Origin: Ottowia massiliensis
GTDB taxonomy: Bacteria; Pseudomonadota; Gammaproteobacteria; Burkholderiales; Burkholderiaceae_C
NCBI RefSeq assembly: GCF_900240305.1
Contig: NZ_LT964854.1
Span: 496,001 to 560,000, forward strand
Reading direction: 5' to 3'
DNA: 64,000 nt
A program made the translations under genes and the position numbers. The notes beneath the pieces were generated by a model. It worked only from the letters and a program-made list of their open reading frames with translations. It did not search any database and was not told the DNA's origin. Position 1 is the first letter of the stretch; every line of letters begins with the position of its first letter. Below are positions 42,145-50,442 of this stretch, in pieces.

Positions 42145-42876
42145 TCAGTTGGCGCCGTCAGGCACGAAAACATAGCCCACGCCCCACACTGTCTGGATAT
42201 AGCGCGGGCTGGCCGGGTCTTGCTCAATGAGTTTGCGCAGGCGGGAAATCTGCACGTCCAGGCTGCGGTCGAACGGCTCGAATTCGCGGCCGCGCGCCAG
42301 CTGGGCGAGTTTTTCGCGCGACAGCGGCTGGCGCGGATGGCGCACCAGCGCTTTGAGCATGGCGAATTCGCCCGTGGTCAGGGAGATTTCAACGCCGTTT
42401 TTGTGCAGCGAGCGAGCGCTCAGATCAAACACGAAGGGGCCGAAGCTCACCGACTCGCTCTCGGCAGCGGGCGCGCCAGGCGCTTCCAGCGGCGGGCGGC
42501 GGCGCAGCACGGCGTGAATGCGCGCGAGCAGCTCACGCGGATTGAAGGGCTTGCCCAGGTAGTCATCCGCGCCTACTTCAAGGCCCACGATGCGGTCCAC
42601 GTCCTCGCCCTTGGCCGTGAGCATGATGATGGGCGTTTTGTCGCCCGCAGCGCGCAGGCGGCGGCAGACGGACAGGCCGTCTTCGCCAGGCATCATCAAA
42701 TCAAGCACGATCAGGTCCACGGCATCGCGCAGCATGATGCGTGACAGCGCCTTGGCGTCTTCGGCCACGATCACTTCAAAGCCTTCCTGCGCCAGATAGC
42801 GGCGCAGCAGGTCACGAATGCGGGCGTCGTCATCAACGACCACGATCTTGTCGGTGCGATTGGCGAGCTGGTTCAT
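42145..42876 (-). CDS. ompR: Response regulator, OmpR family
   Basis: 243 residues, receiver plus winged-helix DNA-binding domain. Receiver acidic pocket VVVDDDARIRDLLRRYLAQE, phospho-acceptor aspartate in LIVLDLMMPGEDGLSVCRRL, conserved lysine in GADDYLGKPFNPRELLARIH. The C-terminal domain has RSLDVQISRLRKLIEQDPAS and IQTVWGVGYVFVPD. Very similar to E. coli OmpR in the receiver. Upstream of envZ in one operon, 89 bases apart. Confidence 0.93.
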   Translation of the reverse strand: MNQLANRTDKIVVVDDDARIRDLLRRYLAQEGFEVIVAEDAKALSRIMLRDAVDLIVLDLMMPGEDGLSVCRRLRAAGDKTPIIMLTAKGEDVDRIVGLEVGADDYLGKPFNPRELLARIHAVLRRRPPLEAPGAPAAESESVSFGPFVFDLSARSLHKNGVEISLTTGEFAMLKALVRHPRQPLSREKLAQLARGREFEPFDRSLDVQISRLRKLIEQDPASPRYIQTVWGVGYVFVPDGAN

Positions 42877-43039
42877 GATTCTCCTGAGGTCGAATTTGTA
42901 ACGGTGGCGATTGTGGCCTTGACAAAACGCGAAAAACGGAGTTTTTCAGCCTGGATTTCACTGTGTTACGTCTGTTGCCACTGACCGGCCACGCCGGGGA
43001 GTGGCAAATGCGGGCGTTTGTGCGAAGCTCCGCTGCGCC

Positions 43040-43450
43040 ATGTCAGCAGTCCGTTCAATCCTCTTGTTCGCCTTCATCTGGCCCGCCAGCCCTTGCTGGG
43101 CGCAGCCAGCAGGCGAAGGCGCGCCTGGCGTTCAGCGCAGCGACTTGTGGAACAGCATTGAAGCGCATTACCGCACGCCTGCCGCCATGCAGCGCGCCAC
43201 GCAGCGCCGCCTTTCTGCCGAGGAGCGCGCTTTGCTGCGCGAACAGGTGCGCGGCTACACGGCGCACGACGCAGCCCACATGGCGGCCCAGATGGCCGCG
43301 CACATGACTCCAGCGGCACCGCCATCTGCGGCTGCCGGTAGCGCCAATGGCGCCGTGGTTTCCATGCCAATAGCTACGGGTGAAGCGCCGCCTGCGCTGG
43401 CAACGCTTCAAGTGCCGGCGTCAGTCGGCAGCGCAAGCAGCACGGACTGA
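43040..43450 (+). CDS. Small exported hypothetical protein
   Basis: 136 residues with a signal peptide (MSAVRSILLFAFIWPASPCW, cleavage after CWAQ). The mature part has a short conserved-looking helical segment (RSDLWNSIEAHYRTPAAMQR, RRLSAEERALLREQVRGYTA) and an Ala/Pro/Met-rich tail. I recognise no family. ATG at 43040; a terminator follows, making it a separate unit from the SIMPL gene. Confidence 0.6.
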   Translation: MSAVRSILLFAFIWPASPCWAQPAGEGAPGVQRSDLWNSIEAHYRTPAAMQRATQRRLSAEERALLREQVRGYTAHDAAHMAAQMAAHMTPAAPPSAAAGSANGAVVSMPIATGEAPPALATLQVPASVGSASSTD

Positions 43451-43471
43451 GTTTTCGCGTTTTTTCCCCTT

Positions 43472-43497
43472 GCCGCCGGGTTCTGGCGGCTTTTTTT
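43472..43497 (+). terminator. Rho-independent terminator
   Basis: GCCGCC / GGCGGC with a 7-base loop and seven T residues, 21 bases after the preceding stop and just before the SIMPL gene. Confidence 0.8.
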
Positions 43498-43512
43498 CAT
43501 CTTTTCAATCTC

Positions 43513-44250
43513 ATGACCTCTTCCCGACTCTCGCCTGCTACGCGCCTCGGACTGTGCGCCGCCCTGCTCGCGCTGGCCGCTGCGGCGCAGGCTGAAACCC
43601 GCCCAATGACCATGACCGCTCCCCAGAACGTTCTCCAGCTGGCTGCCCAGGGCAGCGTTGAAGTCCGACAGGACTTGCTCATGCTGACGCTCTCCGCCGA
43701 CCGCGAAGGCGCTTCTGCCGCTCAGGTGCAGGAAAACCTGCGCGCGGCACTGGATGCCGCCTTGTCAGAAGCCAGAAAAACCGCCGAACCTCAGCAAATG
43801 GACGTGCAAACGGGCGAATTCAGCGTGATTCCCCGCTATGACCGCAACAACAAGATCAGCGGCTGGCAGGGCCGCGCCTCGGTGCTGCTGCAAGGGCGCG
43901 ACTTTCCGCGCATTACCGCAGCGGCGGCGCGCGTGAGCGCCATGACGGTTTCCCATGTGGAGTTCGACCTGAGCCGCGAGCAGCGCGCCAAAGCGCAGAC
44001 CGAAGCGCAGAAGCAGGCCATTGATGCTTTCAAGGCGCGCGCCGCCGAAATCACCCGCGCCTTTGGTTTTGCCAGCTACACCCTGCGCGAAGTGAGCGTG
44101 GGCAATGAAAACGATGAATTCATGCCGCGCGCCATGTATGCGGCGGCGCCTGAATCAGCCAGCCTGCTGAGCAAAAAGGCCGCAGTGGCCGTGGAGCCAG
44201 GAACCAGCACGGTGCGCGTAACGGTTTCCGGCTCGGTGCAGGCGCAGTAA
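43513..44250 (+). CDS. SIMPL-domain (DUF541) exported protein
   Basis: 245 residues with a signal peptide (RLGLCAALLALAAAAQAETR). The SIMPL domain is indicated by QLAAQGSVEVRQDLLMLTLS, QENLRAALDAALSEARKTAE, MDVQTGEFSVIPRYDRNNKI and KAQTEAQKQAIDAFKARAAE. Periplasmic, function poorly defined; homologues are linked to oxidative stress or oligomeric scaffold roles. Own ATG at 43513. Confidence 0.88.
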   Translation: MTSSRLSPATRLGLCAALLALAAAAQAETRPMTMTAPQNVLQLAAQGSVEVRQDLLMLTLSADREGASAAQVQENLRAALDAALSEARKTAEPQQMDVQTGEFSVIPRYDRNNKISGWQGRASVLLQGRDFPRITAAAARVSAMTVSHVEFDLSREQRAKAQTEAQKQAIDAFKARAAEITRAFGFASYTLREVSVGNENDEFMPRAMYAAAPESASLLSKKAAVAVEPGTSTVRVTVSGSVQAQ

Positions 44251-44264
44251 TTCGTTTTGTCTTA

Positions 44265-44332
44265 AACCTGTTCAGAGTCTGGCCGAGAGGGGCGAAAGAG
44301 CAGATCGGGATAAGCCGCAAGGCGCAAACCGC
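44265..44332 (+). repeat. Second repeat family, copy 2
   Basis: AACCTGTTCAGAGTCTGGCC, GAGAGGGGCGAAAGAG, GGGATAAGCCGCAAGGCGCA, AACCGCTTGAG. Aligns with 14045-14112. A copy of the dispersed repeat begins 48 bases later, so the two may be one composite unit. Confidence 0.7.
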
Positions 44333-44379
44333 TTGAGTCCACGCTTTTGTGCCCGCAGGCAGATTGCAAATAGGCTTTT

Positions 44380-44465
44380 AAAAAAGGAGCAAATTCAGGG
44401 CATCTAAAATGCCGCCTCGCGCCCTTTCCACTAGGACCTCATGCTATTGATAAAGGAGCGAAATA
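44380..44465 (+). repeat. Dispersed intergenic repeat, copy 11
   Basis: AAAAAAGGAGCAAATTCAGG, GCATCTAAAATGCC, GCGCCCTTTCCACTAGGACC, TCATGCTATTGATAAAGGAG. One of the best preserved copies; useful as a reference. Confidence 0.85.
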
Positions 44466-44534
44466 AGCCCGCCTTCCGCCTGCCTGGACTGCCTTCCTTT
44501 GCGAGCGGGCGCTGCACAGGCGCCGGGCGGTCGC

Positions 44535-46514
44535 TCAATGCAGCGCCTTGTAAATGGCCTCGGCCAGGGTGCGGGAGATGCCTTCCACGGTGGCGAGGTC
44601 GTCCACGCTGGCGTTTTCCACGCCGCGCGCGCCGCCAAAGCGTTGCAGCAGGCGCGCGCGGCGGCGGGGGCCGATGCCGGGAATTTCTTCAATGCGGCTG
44701 CCGCCCACGCGGGTTTTGGCGCGCGCGGCGCGCATGCCGGTGATGGCAAAGCGGTGGGCTTCATCGCGGATTTGCGCCACCAGCATGAGCGCGGCGCTGT
44801 CGTGGCCCAGCCAGACCTTGGGGCGGCCGTCGGCAAAGACCAGCTCCTCCAGGCCTACTTTGCGGCCTTCGCCTTTTTCCACGCCGACGATGCGCGAAAG
44901 CTCCAGCCCCAGCGCGGCGAACACCTCACGCGCCACGGCAACCTGCCCTTTGCCGCCATCGACCAGCACCAGATCGGGCAGGCGCGCGCGCGCGGCTTCC
45001 ACCTCTTGCGGCTCATCGCCGTGCAGCGCCTGGGCCAGCTTGCCGTAGCGGCGCTCGAGCGCCTGGCGCATGGCGGCGTAGTCGTCGCCGCCGGTGATGC
45101 CTTCAATCTTGAAGCGGCGGTATTCGCTGCTTTGCATCTTGTGGTGGTGAAAGACCACGCAGCTGGCTTGCGTGGCCTCGCCAGCGGTGTGGCTGATGTC
45201 AAAACACTCGATGCGCAGGTTGTCCAGATCGTCATCAGGCAGGTTCAGCGCCTCGGCCAAGGCGCGGGTGCGGGCCTGCTGCGAGCCTTCTTCCGACAGC
45301 AGGCGGGCCAGTTGCAAGGCGGCGTTTTGCTCGGCCATTTGCAGCCACACGCGGCGCTGGCCGCGCGGCGCCCAGGTGGCGGTGATGCGGCGCTCTTCCT
45401 TGCCCGCCAGCGTGTCCAGCAGCGCGGCGGAAACGGGCGCGCTGGCAATCAGGTGCGCGGGCGCGGGCACGTGCAGGTAGTGCTGGGCGATGAAGGCATC
45501 GAGCACGCGCGCCTCGATGCTGTCGTGCCCGGCTTCATCCAGCCGCTCGCCCGCCAGCGCGTCTTGCACTTGCGCGGGAAAGTAGGCGCGGTCGCCCAGG
45601 TGGCGGCCGCCGCGCACCATCGCCAAGTTCACGCACGCGCGGCCGCCTTGCACCTTCACGGCCAGGATGTCGGCGTCAGCCTCGCCGCCCGTTTCCACCG
45701 CCTGCTGGTGCAGCACGCGCGAGAGCGCGGCAATCTGGTCGCGCAGCACGGCGGCCTGCTCGAACTCCAGCGCCTCCGAATGCGCCGCCATGCGCGCTTG
45801 CAGCGATTGCAGCAGCGCCTGCGTTTCGCCGCGCAAAAACTGCCCGGCGCGCGCCACGTCCGCCGCGTAATCCTCATGGCTGATCAGGCGCACGCAAGGC
45901 GCGGTGCAGCGCTTGATTTGATACAGCAGGCAAGGCCGCGTGCGATTGGCAAAAACCGAGTCCTCACACGTGCGCAGCCGAAACACCTTTTGCAGCAGCT
46001 CGATGGTTTCTTTCACCGCCCAGGCATTCGGATAAGGGCCGAAATAGCGGTTTTTGCGATCCACCGCGCCACGGTAATAAGCCAGCCGCGCGTGCGCCAG
46101 CGCGCTGGGGGCCGCAGGCGGCGGCGTGTCTTTTTCATGCCCCGTGCCCGTCAGCTTGAGATAGGGGTAGCTTTTATCGTCGCGAAAAAGAATGTTGTAT
46201 TTGGGCGCGAGCTGCTTGATCAGGTTGTTTTCCAGAATCAGCGCCTCGGCCTCGGAGCGCACCACTGTCGTCTCCAGCCGCGCAATCTTGCTGACCATGT
46301 GGCCAATGCGCGTGCCGCCGTGGTTCTTTTGAAAATAGCTGGACACGCGCTTTTTCAGATTGCGCGCCTTGCCCACATAAAGCACCTGGCCCTTTTCGTC
46401 AAAGTAGCGGTACACCCCCGGCAGCGCCGGCAGCGCGGCCACCTGGGCCAGCAACTGCGGCGAGTGGGCAGCAGCGGCGGAAGATGAAGAAGAAAGCGCG
46501 TCAGACCCGGTCAT
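44535..46514 (-). CDS. uvrC: Excinuclease ABC subunit C
   Basis: Nucleotide excision repair endonuclease, 659 residues. The N-terminal GIY-YIG domain has LPGVYRYFDEKGQVLYVGKA and RNLKKRVSSYFQKN. The Cys cluster region includes TCEDSVFANRTRPCLLYQIK, the UVR motif follows, and the RNase H-like C-terminal nuclease has IECFDISHTAGEATQASCVV and LPDLVLVDGGKGQVAVA. Ends with helix-hairpin-helix motifs (IPGIGPRRRARLLQRFGGAR). Full length. Confidence 0.97.
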   Translation of the reverse strand: MTGSDALSSSSSAAAAHSPQLLAQVAALPALPGVYRYFDEKGQVLYVGKARNLKKRVSSYFQKNHGGTRIGHMVSKIARLETTVVRSEAEALILENNLIKQLAPKYNILFRDDKSYPYLKLTGTGHEKDTPPPAAPSALAHARLAYYRGAVDRKNRYFGPYPNAWAVKETIELLQKVFRLRTCEDSVFANRTRPCLLYQIKRCTAPCVRLISHEDYAADVARAGQFLRGETQALLQSLQARMAAHSEALEFEQAAVLRDQIAALSRVLHQQAVETGGEADADILAVKVQGGRACVNLAMVRGGRHLGDRAYFPAQVQDALAGERLDEAGHDSIEARVLDAFIAQHYLHVPAPAHLIASAPVSAALLDTLAGKEERRITATWAPRGQRRVWLQMAEQNAALQLARLLSEEGSQQARTRALAEALNLPDDDLDNLRIECFDISHTAGEATQASCVVFHHHKMQSSEYRRFKIEGITGGDDYAAMRQALERRYGKLAQALHGDEPQEVEAARARLPDLVLVDGGKGQVAVAREVFAALGLELSRIVGVEKGEGRKVGLEELVFADGRPKVWLGHDSAALMLVAQIRDEAHRFAITGMRAARAKTRVGGSRIEEIPGIGPRRRARLLQRFGGARGVENASVDDLATVEGISRTLAEAIYKALH

Positions 46515-46708
46515 TGGACGAAGTGTACGAAGGGAGCTGAAATGGCGGCGGCGGCAGGGACAAGCGTCCGGCTAGTTTGTGAAAAATGACAATTGACAAG
46601 TTTTACGAACATATCGGCCATAAACGAAACATATATATTGCAAGGAATAAATATTACGTATAGCCTTCGGACTGCCCGAATGTCAGGGTTTTCATCAAGG
46701 AGCAGGCC

Positions 46709-47692
46709 ATGAACGGAATATCCAGCACTGCCTCCCGCAGCAGCTTTCGATCCCTGCCCGATGCGCCCCAGCCGCAACCCACCGGCGCAGCCAGCCCGCA
46801 GCCAGCCTCCAGCCCCTCCACGCCCGGCAACAGCCAAACGCTCACGCGGATGGCGCGCGATGCCCGCCCGCCCCTGGCTGGCCAGCAGCAAGCCGCAGCG
46901 GCAGACGCCAAAGGCGCGGCAACCGGCGCCTCACAGCTCAACATTGACGACAAAGGCCACGTCCAGCATGAAAGAGTGCTGCTGAAAACGGCGGCAGGGC
47001 GCGAAACCATCAGCCCGAAGATTGAGCGCAAGGAAATGCCAGAGGTGAATGGATTGGTAATTCACCAGACAGATTCACCCACAGTTTCTTCCACCTTGAA
47101 TAGTTATGCGCTAAAAGGAGCCAATGGCGCTCATTTTCTGATTGACAAGGATGGAACCATTTATCAGACGGCTTCGCTGAAGCGGAAAACAAATCATGTG
47201 GGGCCACTTAGAAGCCGCTGCGCACAGGAAAAAAGCTGTTCGCCTGAAGAAACGGAGCTGAATGAAAAATTCAATCCTACAAAAGAAAACCAGCGGGAAA
47301 GCAAGAAACCGGCGGGGGAGCGCTTTCCCTCCAATAGCGACTCCATTGGAATCGAACTGGTGGGCATGTCTTACAAGGCCAAAAGTCATCAGGAAACCAG
47401 CAATCTGGATGGCAGTTTCAACTTCCTGATTACCACCACAGACGGGAAAACGCTAAAATATGAAAATCTGTCGGCTGATGTCGCCAGCCGGATGCGGGAG
47501 GAAATCAAGGAAAGCAAGCTCAGAAAAAAATATTATATTTTTGAACAAGTAACAACCCAGCAAAATGAGTCCCTTCAATGGCTGACGCAGCAGCTACGCA
47601 GAGAATATTCAATACCGGAATCAGAAGTCTTTGCTCACCCAACAGTTTCCCGCAAAACAGGTTCGGAAGCGCTGACAGCTCAATGGAGATAA
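46709..47692 (+). CDS. N-acetylmuramoyl-L-alanine amidase (Amidase_2), putative effector
   Basis: 327 residues. The amidase domain (about 110-325) shows the zinc/catalytic pattern of AmpD/Amidase_2 enzymes: His119 in GLVIHQTDSP, His163 in KTNHVGPL, and His310 with Lys316 in EVFAHPTVSRKTGSEA, plus GAHFLIDKDGTIYQTASLKR and SNSDSIGIELVG. The first 75 residues are Ser/Pro/Ala-rich, with no Sec signal, suggesting delivery by a dedicated secretion system rather than housekeeping wall turnover. AAGGAG lies 7 bases before the ATG. Lower GC than uvrC. Followed 6 bases later by an exported Cys-rich protein, a likely immunity partner. Confidence 0.82.
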   Translation: MNGISSTASRSSFRSLPDAPQPQPTGAASPQPASSPSTPGNSQTLTRMARDARPPLAGQQQAAAADAKGAATGASQLNIDDKGHVQHERVLLKTAAGRETISPKIERKEMPEVNGLVIHQTDSPTVSSTLNSYALKGANGAHFLIDKDGTIYQTASLKRKTNHVGPLRSRCAQEKSCSPEETELNEKFNPTKENQRESKKPAGERFPSNSDSIGIELVGMSYKAKSHQETSNLDGSFNFLITTTDGKTLKYENLSADVASRMREEIKESKLRKKYYIFEQVTTQQNESLQWLTQQLRREYSIPESEVFAHPTVSRKTGSEALTAQWR

Positions 47693-47698
47693 ACCGTC

Positions 47699-48175
47699 AT
47701 GAATTTCAAATGGCTAGTCTGCCTGCCTTTCATTATGACGCCTGGCGTCATGTCTTTGGCCCAAGAGATGCCTGTTCATGATGCCTGCGTGGATATATTG
47801 GAAGAGGACTTTGCAGACGACACGATCACGCTATGCCCATCGCCATTGCCGCCGATCGAAATGATTCAGGTGGAAGGTTACAGTGAAAGCAAAAAGGAAG
47901 CAGGAGAGCCGGACTGCAATACATTTCATCCGGACGCTGCCACGGTGCGGCGCTATTTTTCAAAAGCGCGGCAAATTAGCCGTCAGGATTGGATGCATAA
48001 GATAATTATGGTTTCATGTGAAGCTTATGGAAGAATGGCGCTGCAAGATGGACGCAAAGCAGAATGGAGCGTTAGCCCCAGCCGCGCAGCTCTGATCAGG
48101 ATTGATGAAGGGGCATACCAGGAATACTTCTTCTTTTGCTCGAAAGCGGATTGCGGTTTCCCGCCATTCTGGTAA
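47699..48175 (+). CDS. Exported Cys-rich protein, candidate amidase immunity protein (copy 1)
   Basis: 158 residues, signal peptide MNFKWLVCLPFIMTPGVMSL with cleavage near SLAQ. The mature part has six cysteines (in DACVDIL, ITLCPS, PDCNTF, VSCEAYG, FFFCSKADCGF), suggesting disulfides and a periplasmic location. Central sequence DAATVRRYFSKARQISRQDW. I recognise no named family. Placement 6 bases after the amidase stop and periplasmic export fit an immunity protein against a peptidoglycan amidase; this is inference. Confidence 0.7.
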   Translation: MNFKWLVCLPFIMTPGVMSLAQEMPVHDACVDILEEDFADDTITLCPSPLPPIEMIQVEGYSESKKEAGEPDCNTFHPDAATVRRYFSKARQISRQDWMHKIIMVSCEAYGRMALQDGRKAEWSVSPSRAALIRIDEGAYQEYFFFCSKADCGFPPFW

Positions 48176-48192
48176 CAAGCGTCTATTTCAAC

Positions 48193-48232
48193 AATTGCCT
48201 TCAAGCGCAGCGCATGAAGGCAATTTGTTTTG
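48193..48232 (+). terminator. Terminator between the two immunity-like copies
   Basis: AATTGCCTTCA (48193-48203) / TGAAGGCAATT (48215-48225) followed by TGTTTTGG, after copy 1. Confidence 0.65.
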
Positions 48233-48280
48233 GAGACGATGACACGCATAAGCCCCAATGCCCCACCAGAAATCCGCGCA

Positions 48281-48372
48281 ATGAATATTCAATGCCAGAA
48301 TTGGAAGTTTTTGCTCATCCAGCAGTTTCCCGTAAAACAGGTTCGGAAGCGCTGACAGCCCGATGGAGATAA
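48281..48372 (+). pseudogene. Vestigial 3' end of the amidase gene
   Basis: Encodes the tail NEYSMPELEVFAHPAVSRKT, GSEALTARWR, followed by TAA, matching the amidase C-terminus (REYSIPESEVFAHPTVSRKT). Only about 30 codons remain, without a start. It precedes the second immunity-like gene by 6 bases, exactly as the full amidase precedes the first. A product of tandem duplication. Confidence 0.88.
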
Positions 48373-48378
48373 AACGTC

Positions 48379-48855
48379 ATGAATTTCAAATGGCTAACCT
48401 TCCTGCCTTTCATTCTGACGTCTGGCAACATATCTTTGGCCCAGCAAATGATTATCCATGATTCCTGTGTAAAAGTCTTGGAAGAGGACTTTGCTGACGA
48501 TAGGATCACGCTATGCCCTTCGTCACTGCCGCCGATCGAAACGATTCAGGTGGAAGGTTACAGTGAAAGCGAAAAGGAAGCAGGAGAGCCGGACTGCAAT
48601 ACATTTCATCCGGACGCTGCCACGGTGCGGCGCTATTTTTCAAAAGCGCGGCAAATCAGCGGCCAAGACTGGATGCATACGCTAACCATGGTTCCATGCA
48701 GCGCTTATGGCTCTATGACGCTGCAAGGCGGACGCAAAGCAGAATGGGGCATTAGGCCCAGCCGTGCAGGTCTCATCAGAATTGATGGAGGAGACTACCA
48801 GGAATATTTCTTCTTTTGCTCGAAAGCGGATTGCGGTTTTTCGCCATTCTGGTAA
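48379..48855 (+). CDS. Exported Cys-rich protein, candidate immunity protein (copy 2)
   Basis: 158 residues, same length as copy 1 and clearly homologous, with all six cysteines kept. Signal peptide MNFKWLTFLPFILTSGNISL. Differences cluster in the mature N-terminal part (MIIHDSCVKVLEEDFADDRI) and around GQDWMHTLTMVPCSAYGSMT; the middle is nearly identical. Divergence between copies suggests different effector specificity, or simple drift. Confidence 0.7.
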   Translation: MNFKWLTFLPFILTSGNISLAQQMIIHDSCVKVLEEDFADDRITLCPSSLPPIETIQVEGYSESEKEAGEPDCNTFHPDAATVRRYFSKARQISGQDWMHTLTMVPCSAYGSMTLQGGRKAEWGIRPSRAGLIRIDGGDYQEYFFFCSKADCGFSPFW

Positions 48856-49193
48856 TGAAAACCGTCCCGGCGCATGCCAGGCAGGCTGCATTTTTGCGGG
48901 TGATGAAAATTCTGGGCCAGCCATGCGCGGGGCCATTTTTGTTGTCCGTTTCTTATATTGGCATCACCGTTCATCATGGCAGTGAAGGGCGCGCCTGATT
49001 GTCATTTGCCAGGCCCGGAATTCCGTGAATTTGCCGGTTTCTGCCAAAGGGAAAATCAACCAGCAGGCGCGGCCGCGTGAATTGGCCTGGGTTCTCCGCC
49101 ATGTTTTCAGCGCGACGGTTTTCAGGAATGGCCATCAAGGATGGCTTGGCATACGCGTGCTGAAGAATCAATGCCTGCGGCGTTCCATCCGTA
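48856..49193. other. Intergenic sequence upstream of the AHH toxin gene
   Basis: About 340 bp with no gene I can support. Frames are short, with no matches. The toxin's true N-terminus could extend here only through a frameshift, because its frame has a stop at about 49162. Confidence 0.4.
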
Positions 49194-50441
49194 TTGGCAC
49201 GATGGTCAATTTTCGAGGCGCCCGAGCCTTCCGTCCCGCCTTCTCCCGCCGCAGGCCAAGGCGCGCAGACGGATCTGACCCAGTTGCCGCTGCCGCTTTC
49301 CATTGCCAGCCAGATGCCCGCCCGCGCCCGGAAGCCGGAACGCCTGCCCGGCCAGCAGGGGCAGCAGGAGCAGGCAGCCGCAAAAAGCGATCACGATGCG
49401 CCTTATGACTGGCACGATTCGCCAAGCTGCGATGACGGCGACGATGACTGGCGCAGAGACGGCGCTTCATCGCGCCGCGTGCGCAGGCATGACGGCAGCG
49501 GCTGCGAAACCCTGACTTCACCCAGACTGCTGCCCGGTAACGGCAAGCCATCAAACAACGCCTCAGGCTCCATTGGCCCCACGCCGGGCAGCGGCTCGCC
49601 AGAGGGCGGCGCGCCAGGCGGCGGTTCAACAGGCGGCGGCTCGGCAGGCAGCGGCTCACCGGCGGGCCTGCCCAGCGGCGGCCCTGGCAACGCTCCCGGC
49701 TCGCAAGGCGGCAGTCCCGGGCCAACCGGCCGCGTGTTCGATTTCGACCCCGATGGCCGCTGGCATCCTGATTTGCCCGCGCCCGGCCCCGTCAATACAC
49801 CCCTGGTCCAGCTTGCGCCCCCGCTCTGGATCGGCCCTGGCGCCGTGGGCGGCGGCTTCCCGCTCGCGCCGCCGCCTGACACCTATGGCCCGCCCGGCTA
49901 TGACCCGCGCCTTGAGAGGCTGCGCGGCACGCCAGGTTATGGCGAGGACTCACTGCCGCCCTTGCCCTCGCTGCTGCCGCAAATCCACATTCTGGCAGCC
50001 CCCGCGCCGCTGATCAACCCCTCTGCGCCGCCGCCAGACAGGGACGATCAGATGCGGGACAAAACGCCTTCCGAGATACTGGGACTGGGCGGCAACCTTG
50101 AAGCCGCAGGCGTGCCAAGGCCGCCAGACACCGCCGCGCACCACATCGTGCCCTATGGCGACCGCCGCGCCCAGCGCATCTGCGACCTGCTGGGCAGCTT
50201 CAACCCGCCCATAGACCTGAATTCAGCAGCAAACGGTGTTTTCCTGCCCAGCCGGCCCGGCAGCACGGCGCCAGGGGCTTACCATCCGAGTCTGCATAGT
50301 GATGATTATTATGATGCACTTAGGGATGATTTTAGAAATGTGGGTACAAGAGATGAGGCAATTGAGGCGCTCGATAGAATTAGAGATCAATTATTAGACG
50401 CGACTTATCCTGGATCAAAACCAGTTCCCCCGAAAGAATGA
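49194..50441 (+). CDS. AHH-domain nuclease toxin (polymorphic toxin)
   Basis: Up to 415 residues. The C-terminal 90 residues form an AHH/HNH-type nuclease domain: TAAHHIVPYGDRRAQRICDL, LGSFNPPIDLNSAANGVFLP, SRPGS, YHPSLHSDDYYDALRDD. The middle (about 120-180) is a Gly/Ser/Pro linker with GSGSPEGGAPGGGSTGGGSA, and proline-rich sequence follows. No Sec signal. The start is unclear: TTG at 49194 has no ribosome-binding site, and ATG at 49314 is an alternative; N-terminal truncation is possible. GC drops sharply in the last 50 codons, suggesting tip exchange. Followed 1 base later by Imm11-like genes. Confidence 0.75.
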   Translation: MARWSIFEAPEPSVPPSPAAGQGAQTDLTQLPLPLSIASQMPARARKPERLPGQQGQQEQAAAKSDHDAPYDWHDSPSCDDGDDDWRRDGASSRRVRRHDGSGCETLTSPRLLPGNGKPSNNASGSIGPTPGSGSPEGGAPGGGSTGGGSAGSGSPAGLPSGGPGNAPGSQGGSPGPTGRVFDFDPDGRWHPDLPAPGPVNTPLVQLAPPLWIGPGAVGGGFPLAPPPDTYGPPGYDPRLERLRGTPGYGEDSLPPLPSLLPQIHILAAPAPLINPSAPPPDRDDQMRDKTPSEILGLGGNLEAAGVPRPPDTAAHHIVPYGDRRAQRICDLLGSFNPPIDLNSAANGVFLPSRPGSTAPGAYHPSLHSDDYYDALRDDFRNVGTRDEAIEALDRIRDQLLDATYPGSKPVPPKE

Positions 50442-50442
50442 C

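Noticed and set aside
44441..44743. Short open frames starting MLLIKE inside several repeat copies (44441, 54816)
   Set aside because: They begin at the ATG within the conserved repeat end and run into unrelated sequence; no conserved product beyond the repeat.
46590..46640. Sigma-70 promoter (TTGACA at 46593) ahead of the amidase effector
   Set aside because: No acceptable -10 hexamer at 16-18 bp spacing; the AT-rich stretch alone is not enough.
49025..49408. Possible gene overlapping the 5' part of the AHH toxin in another frame
   Set aside because: The sequence is Arg/Pro-rich, shows no domain, and conflicts with the toxin frame, which has better coding character.
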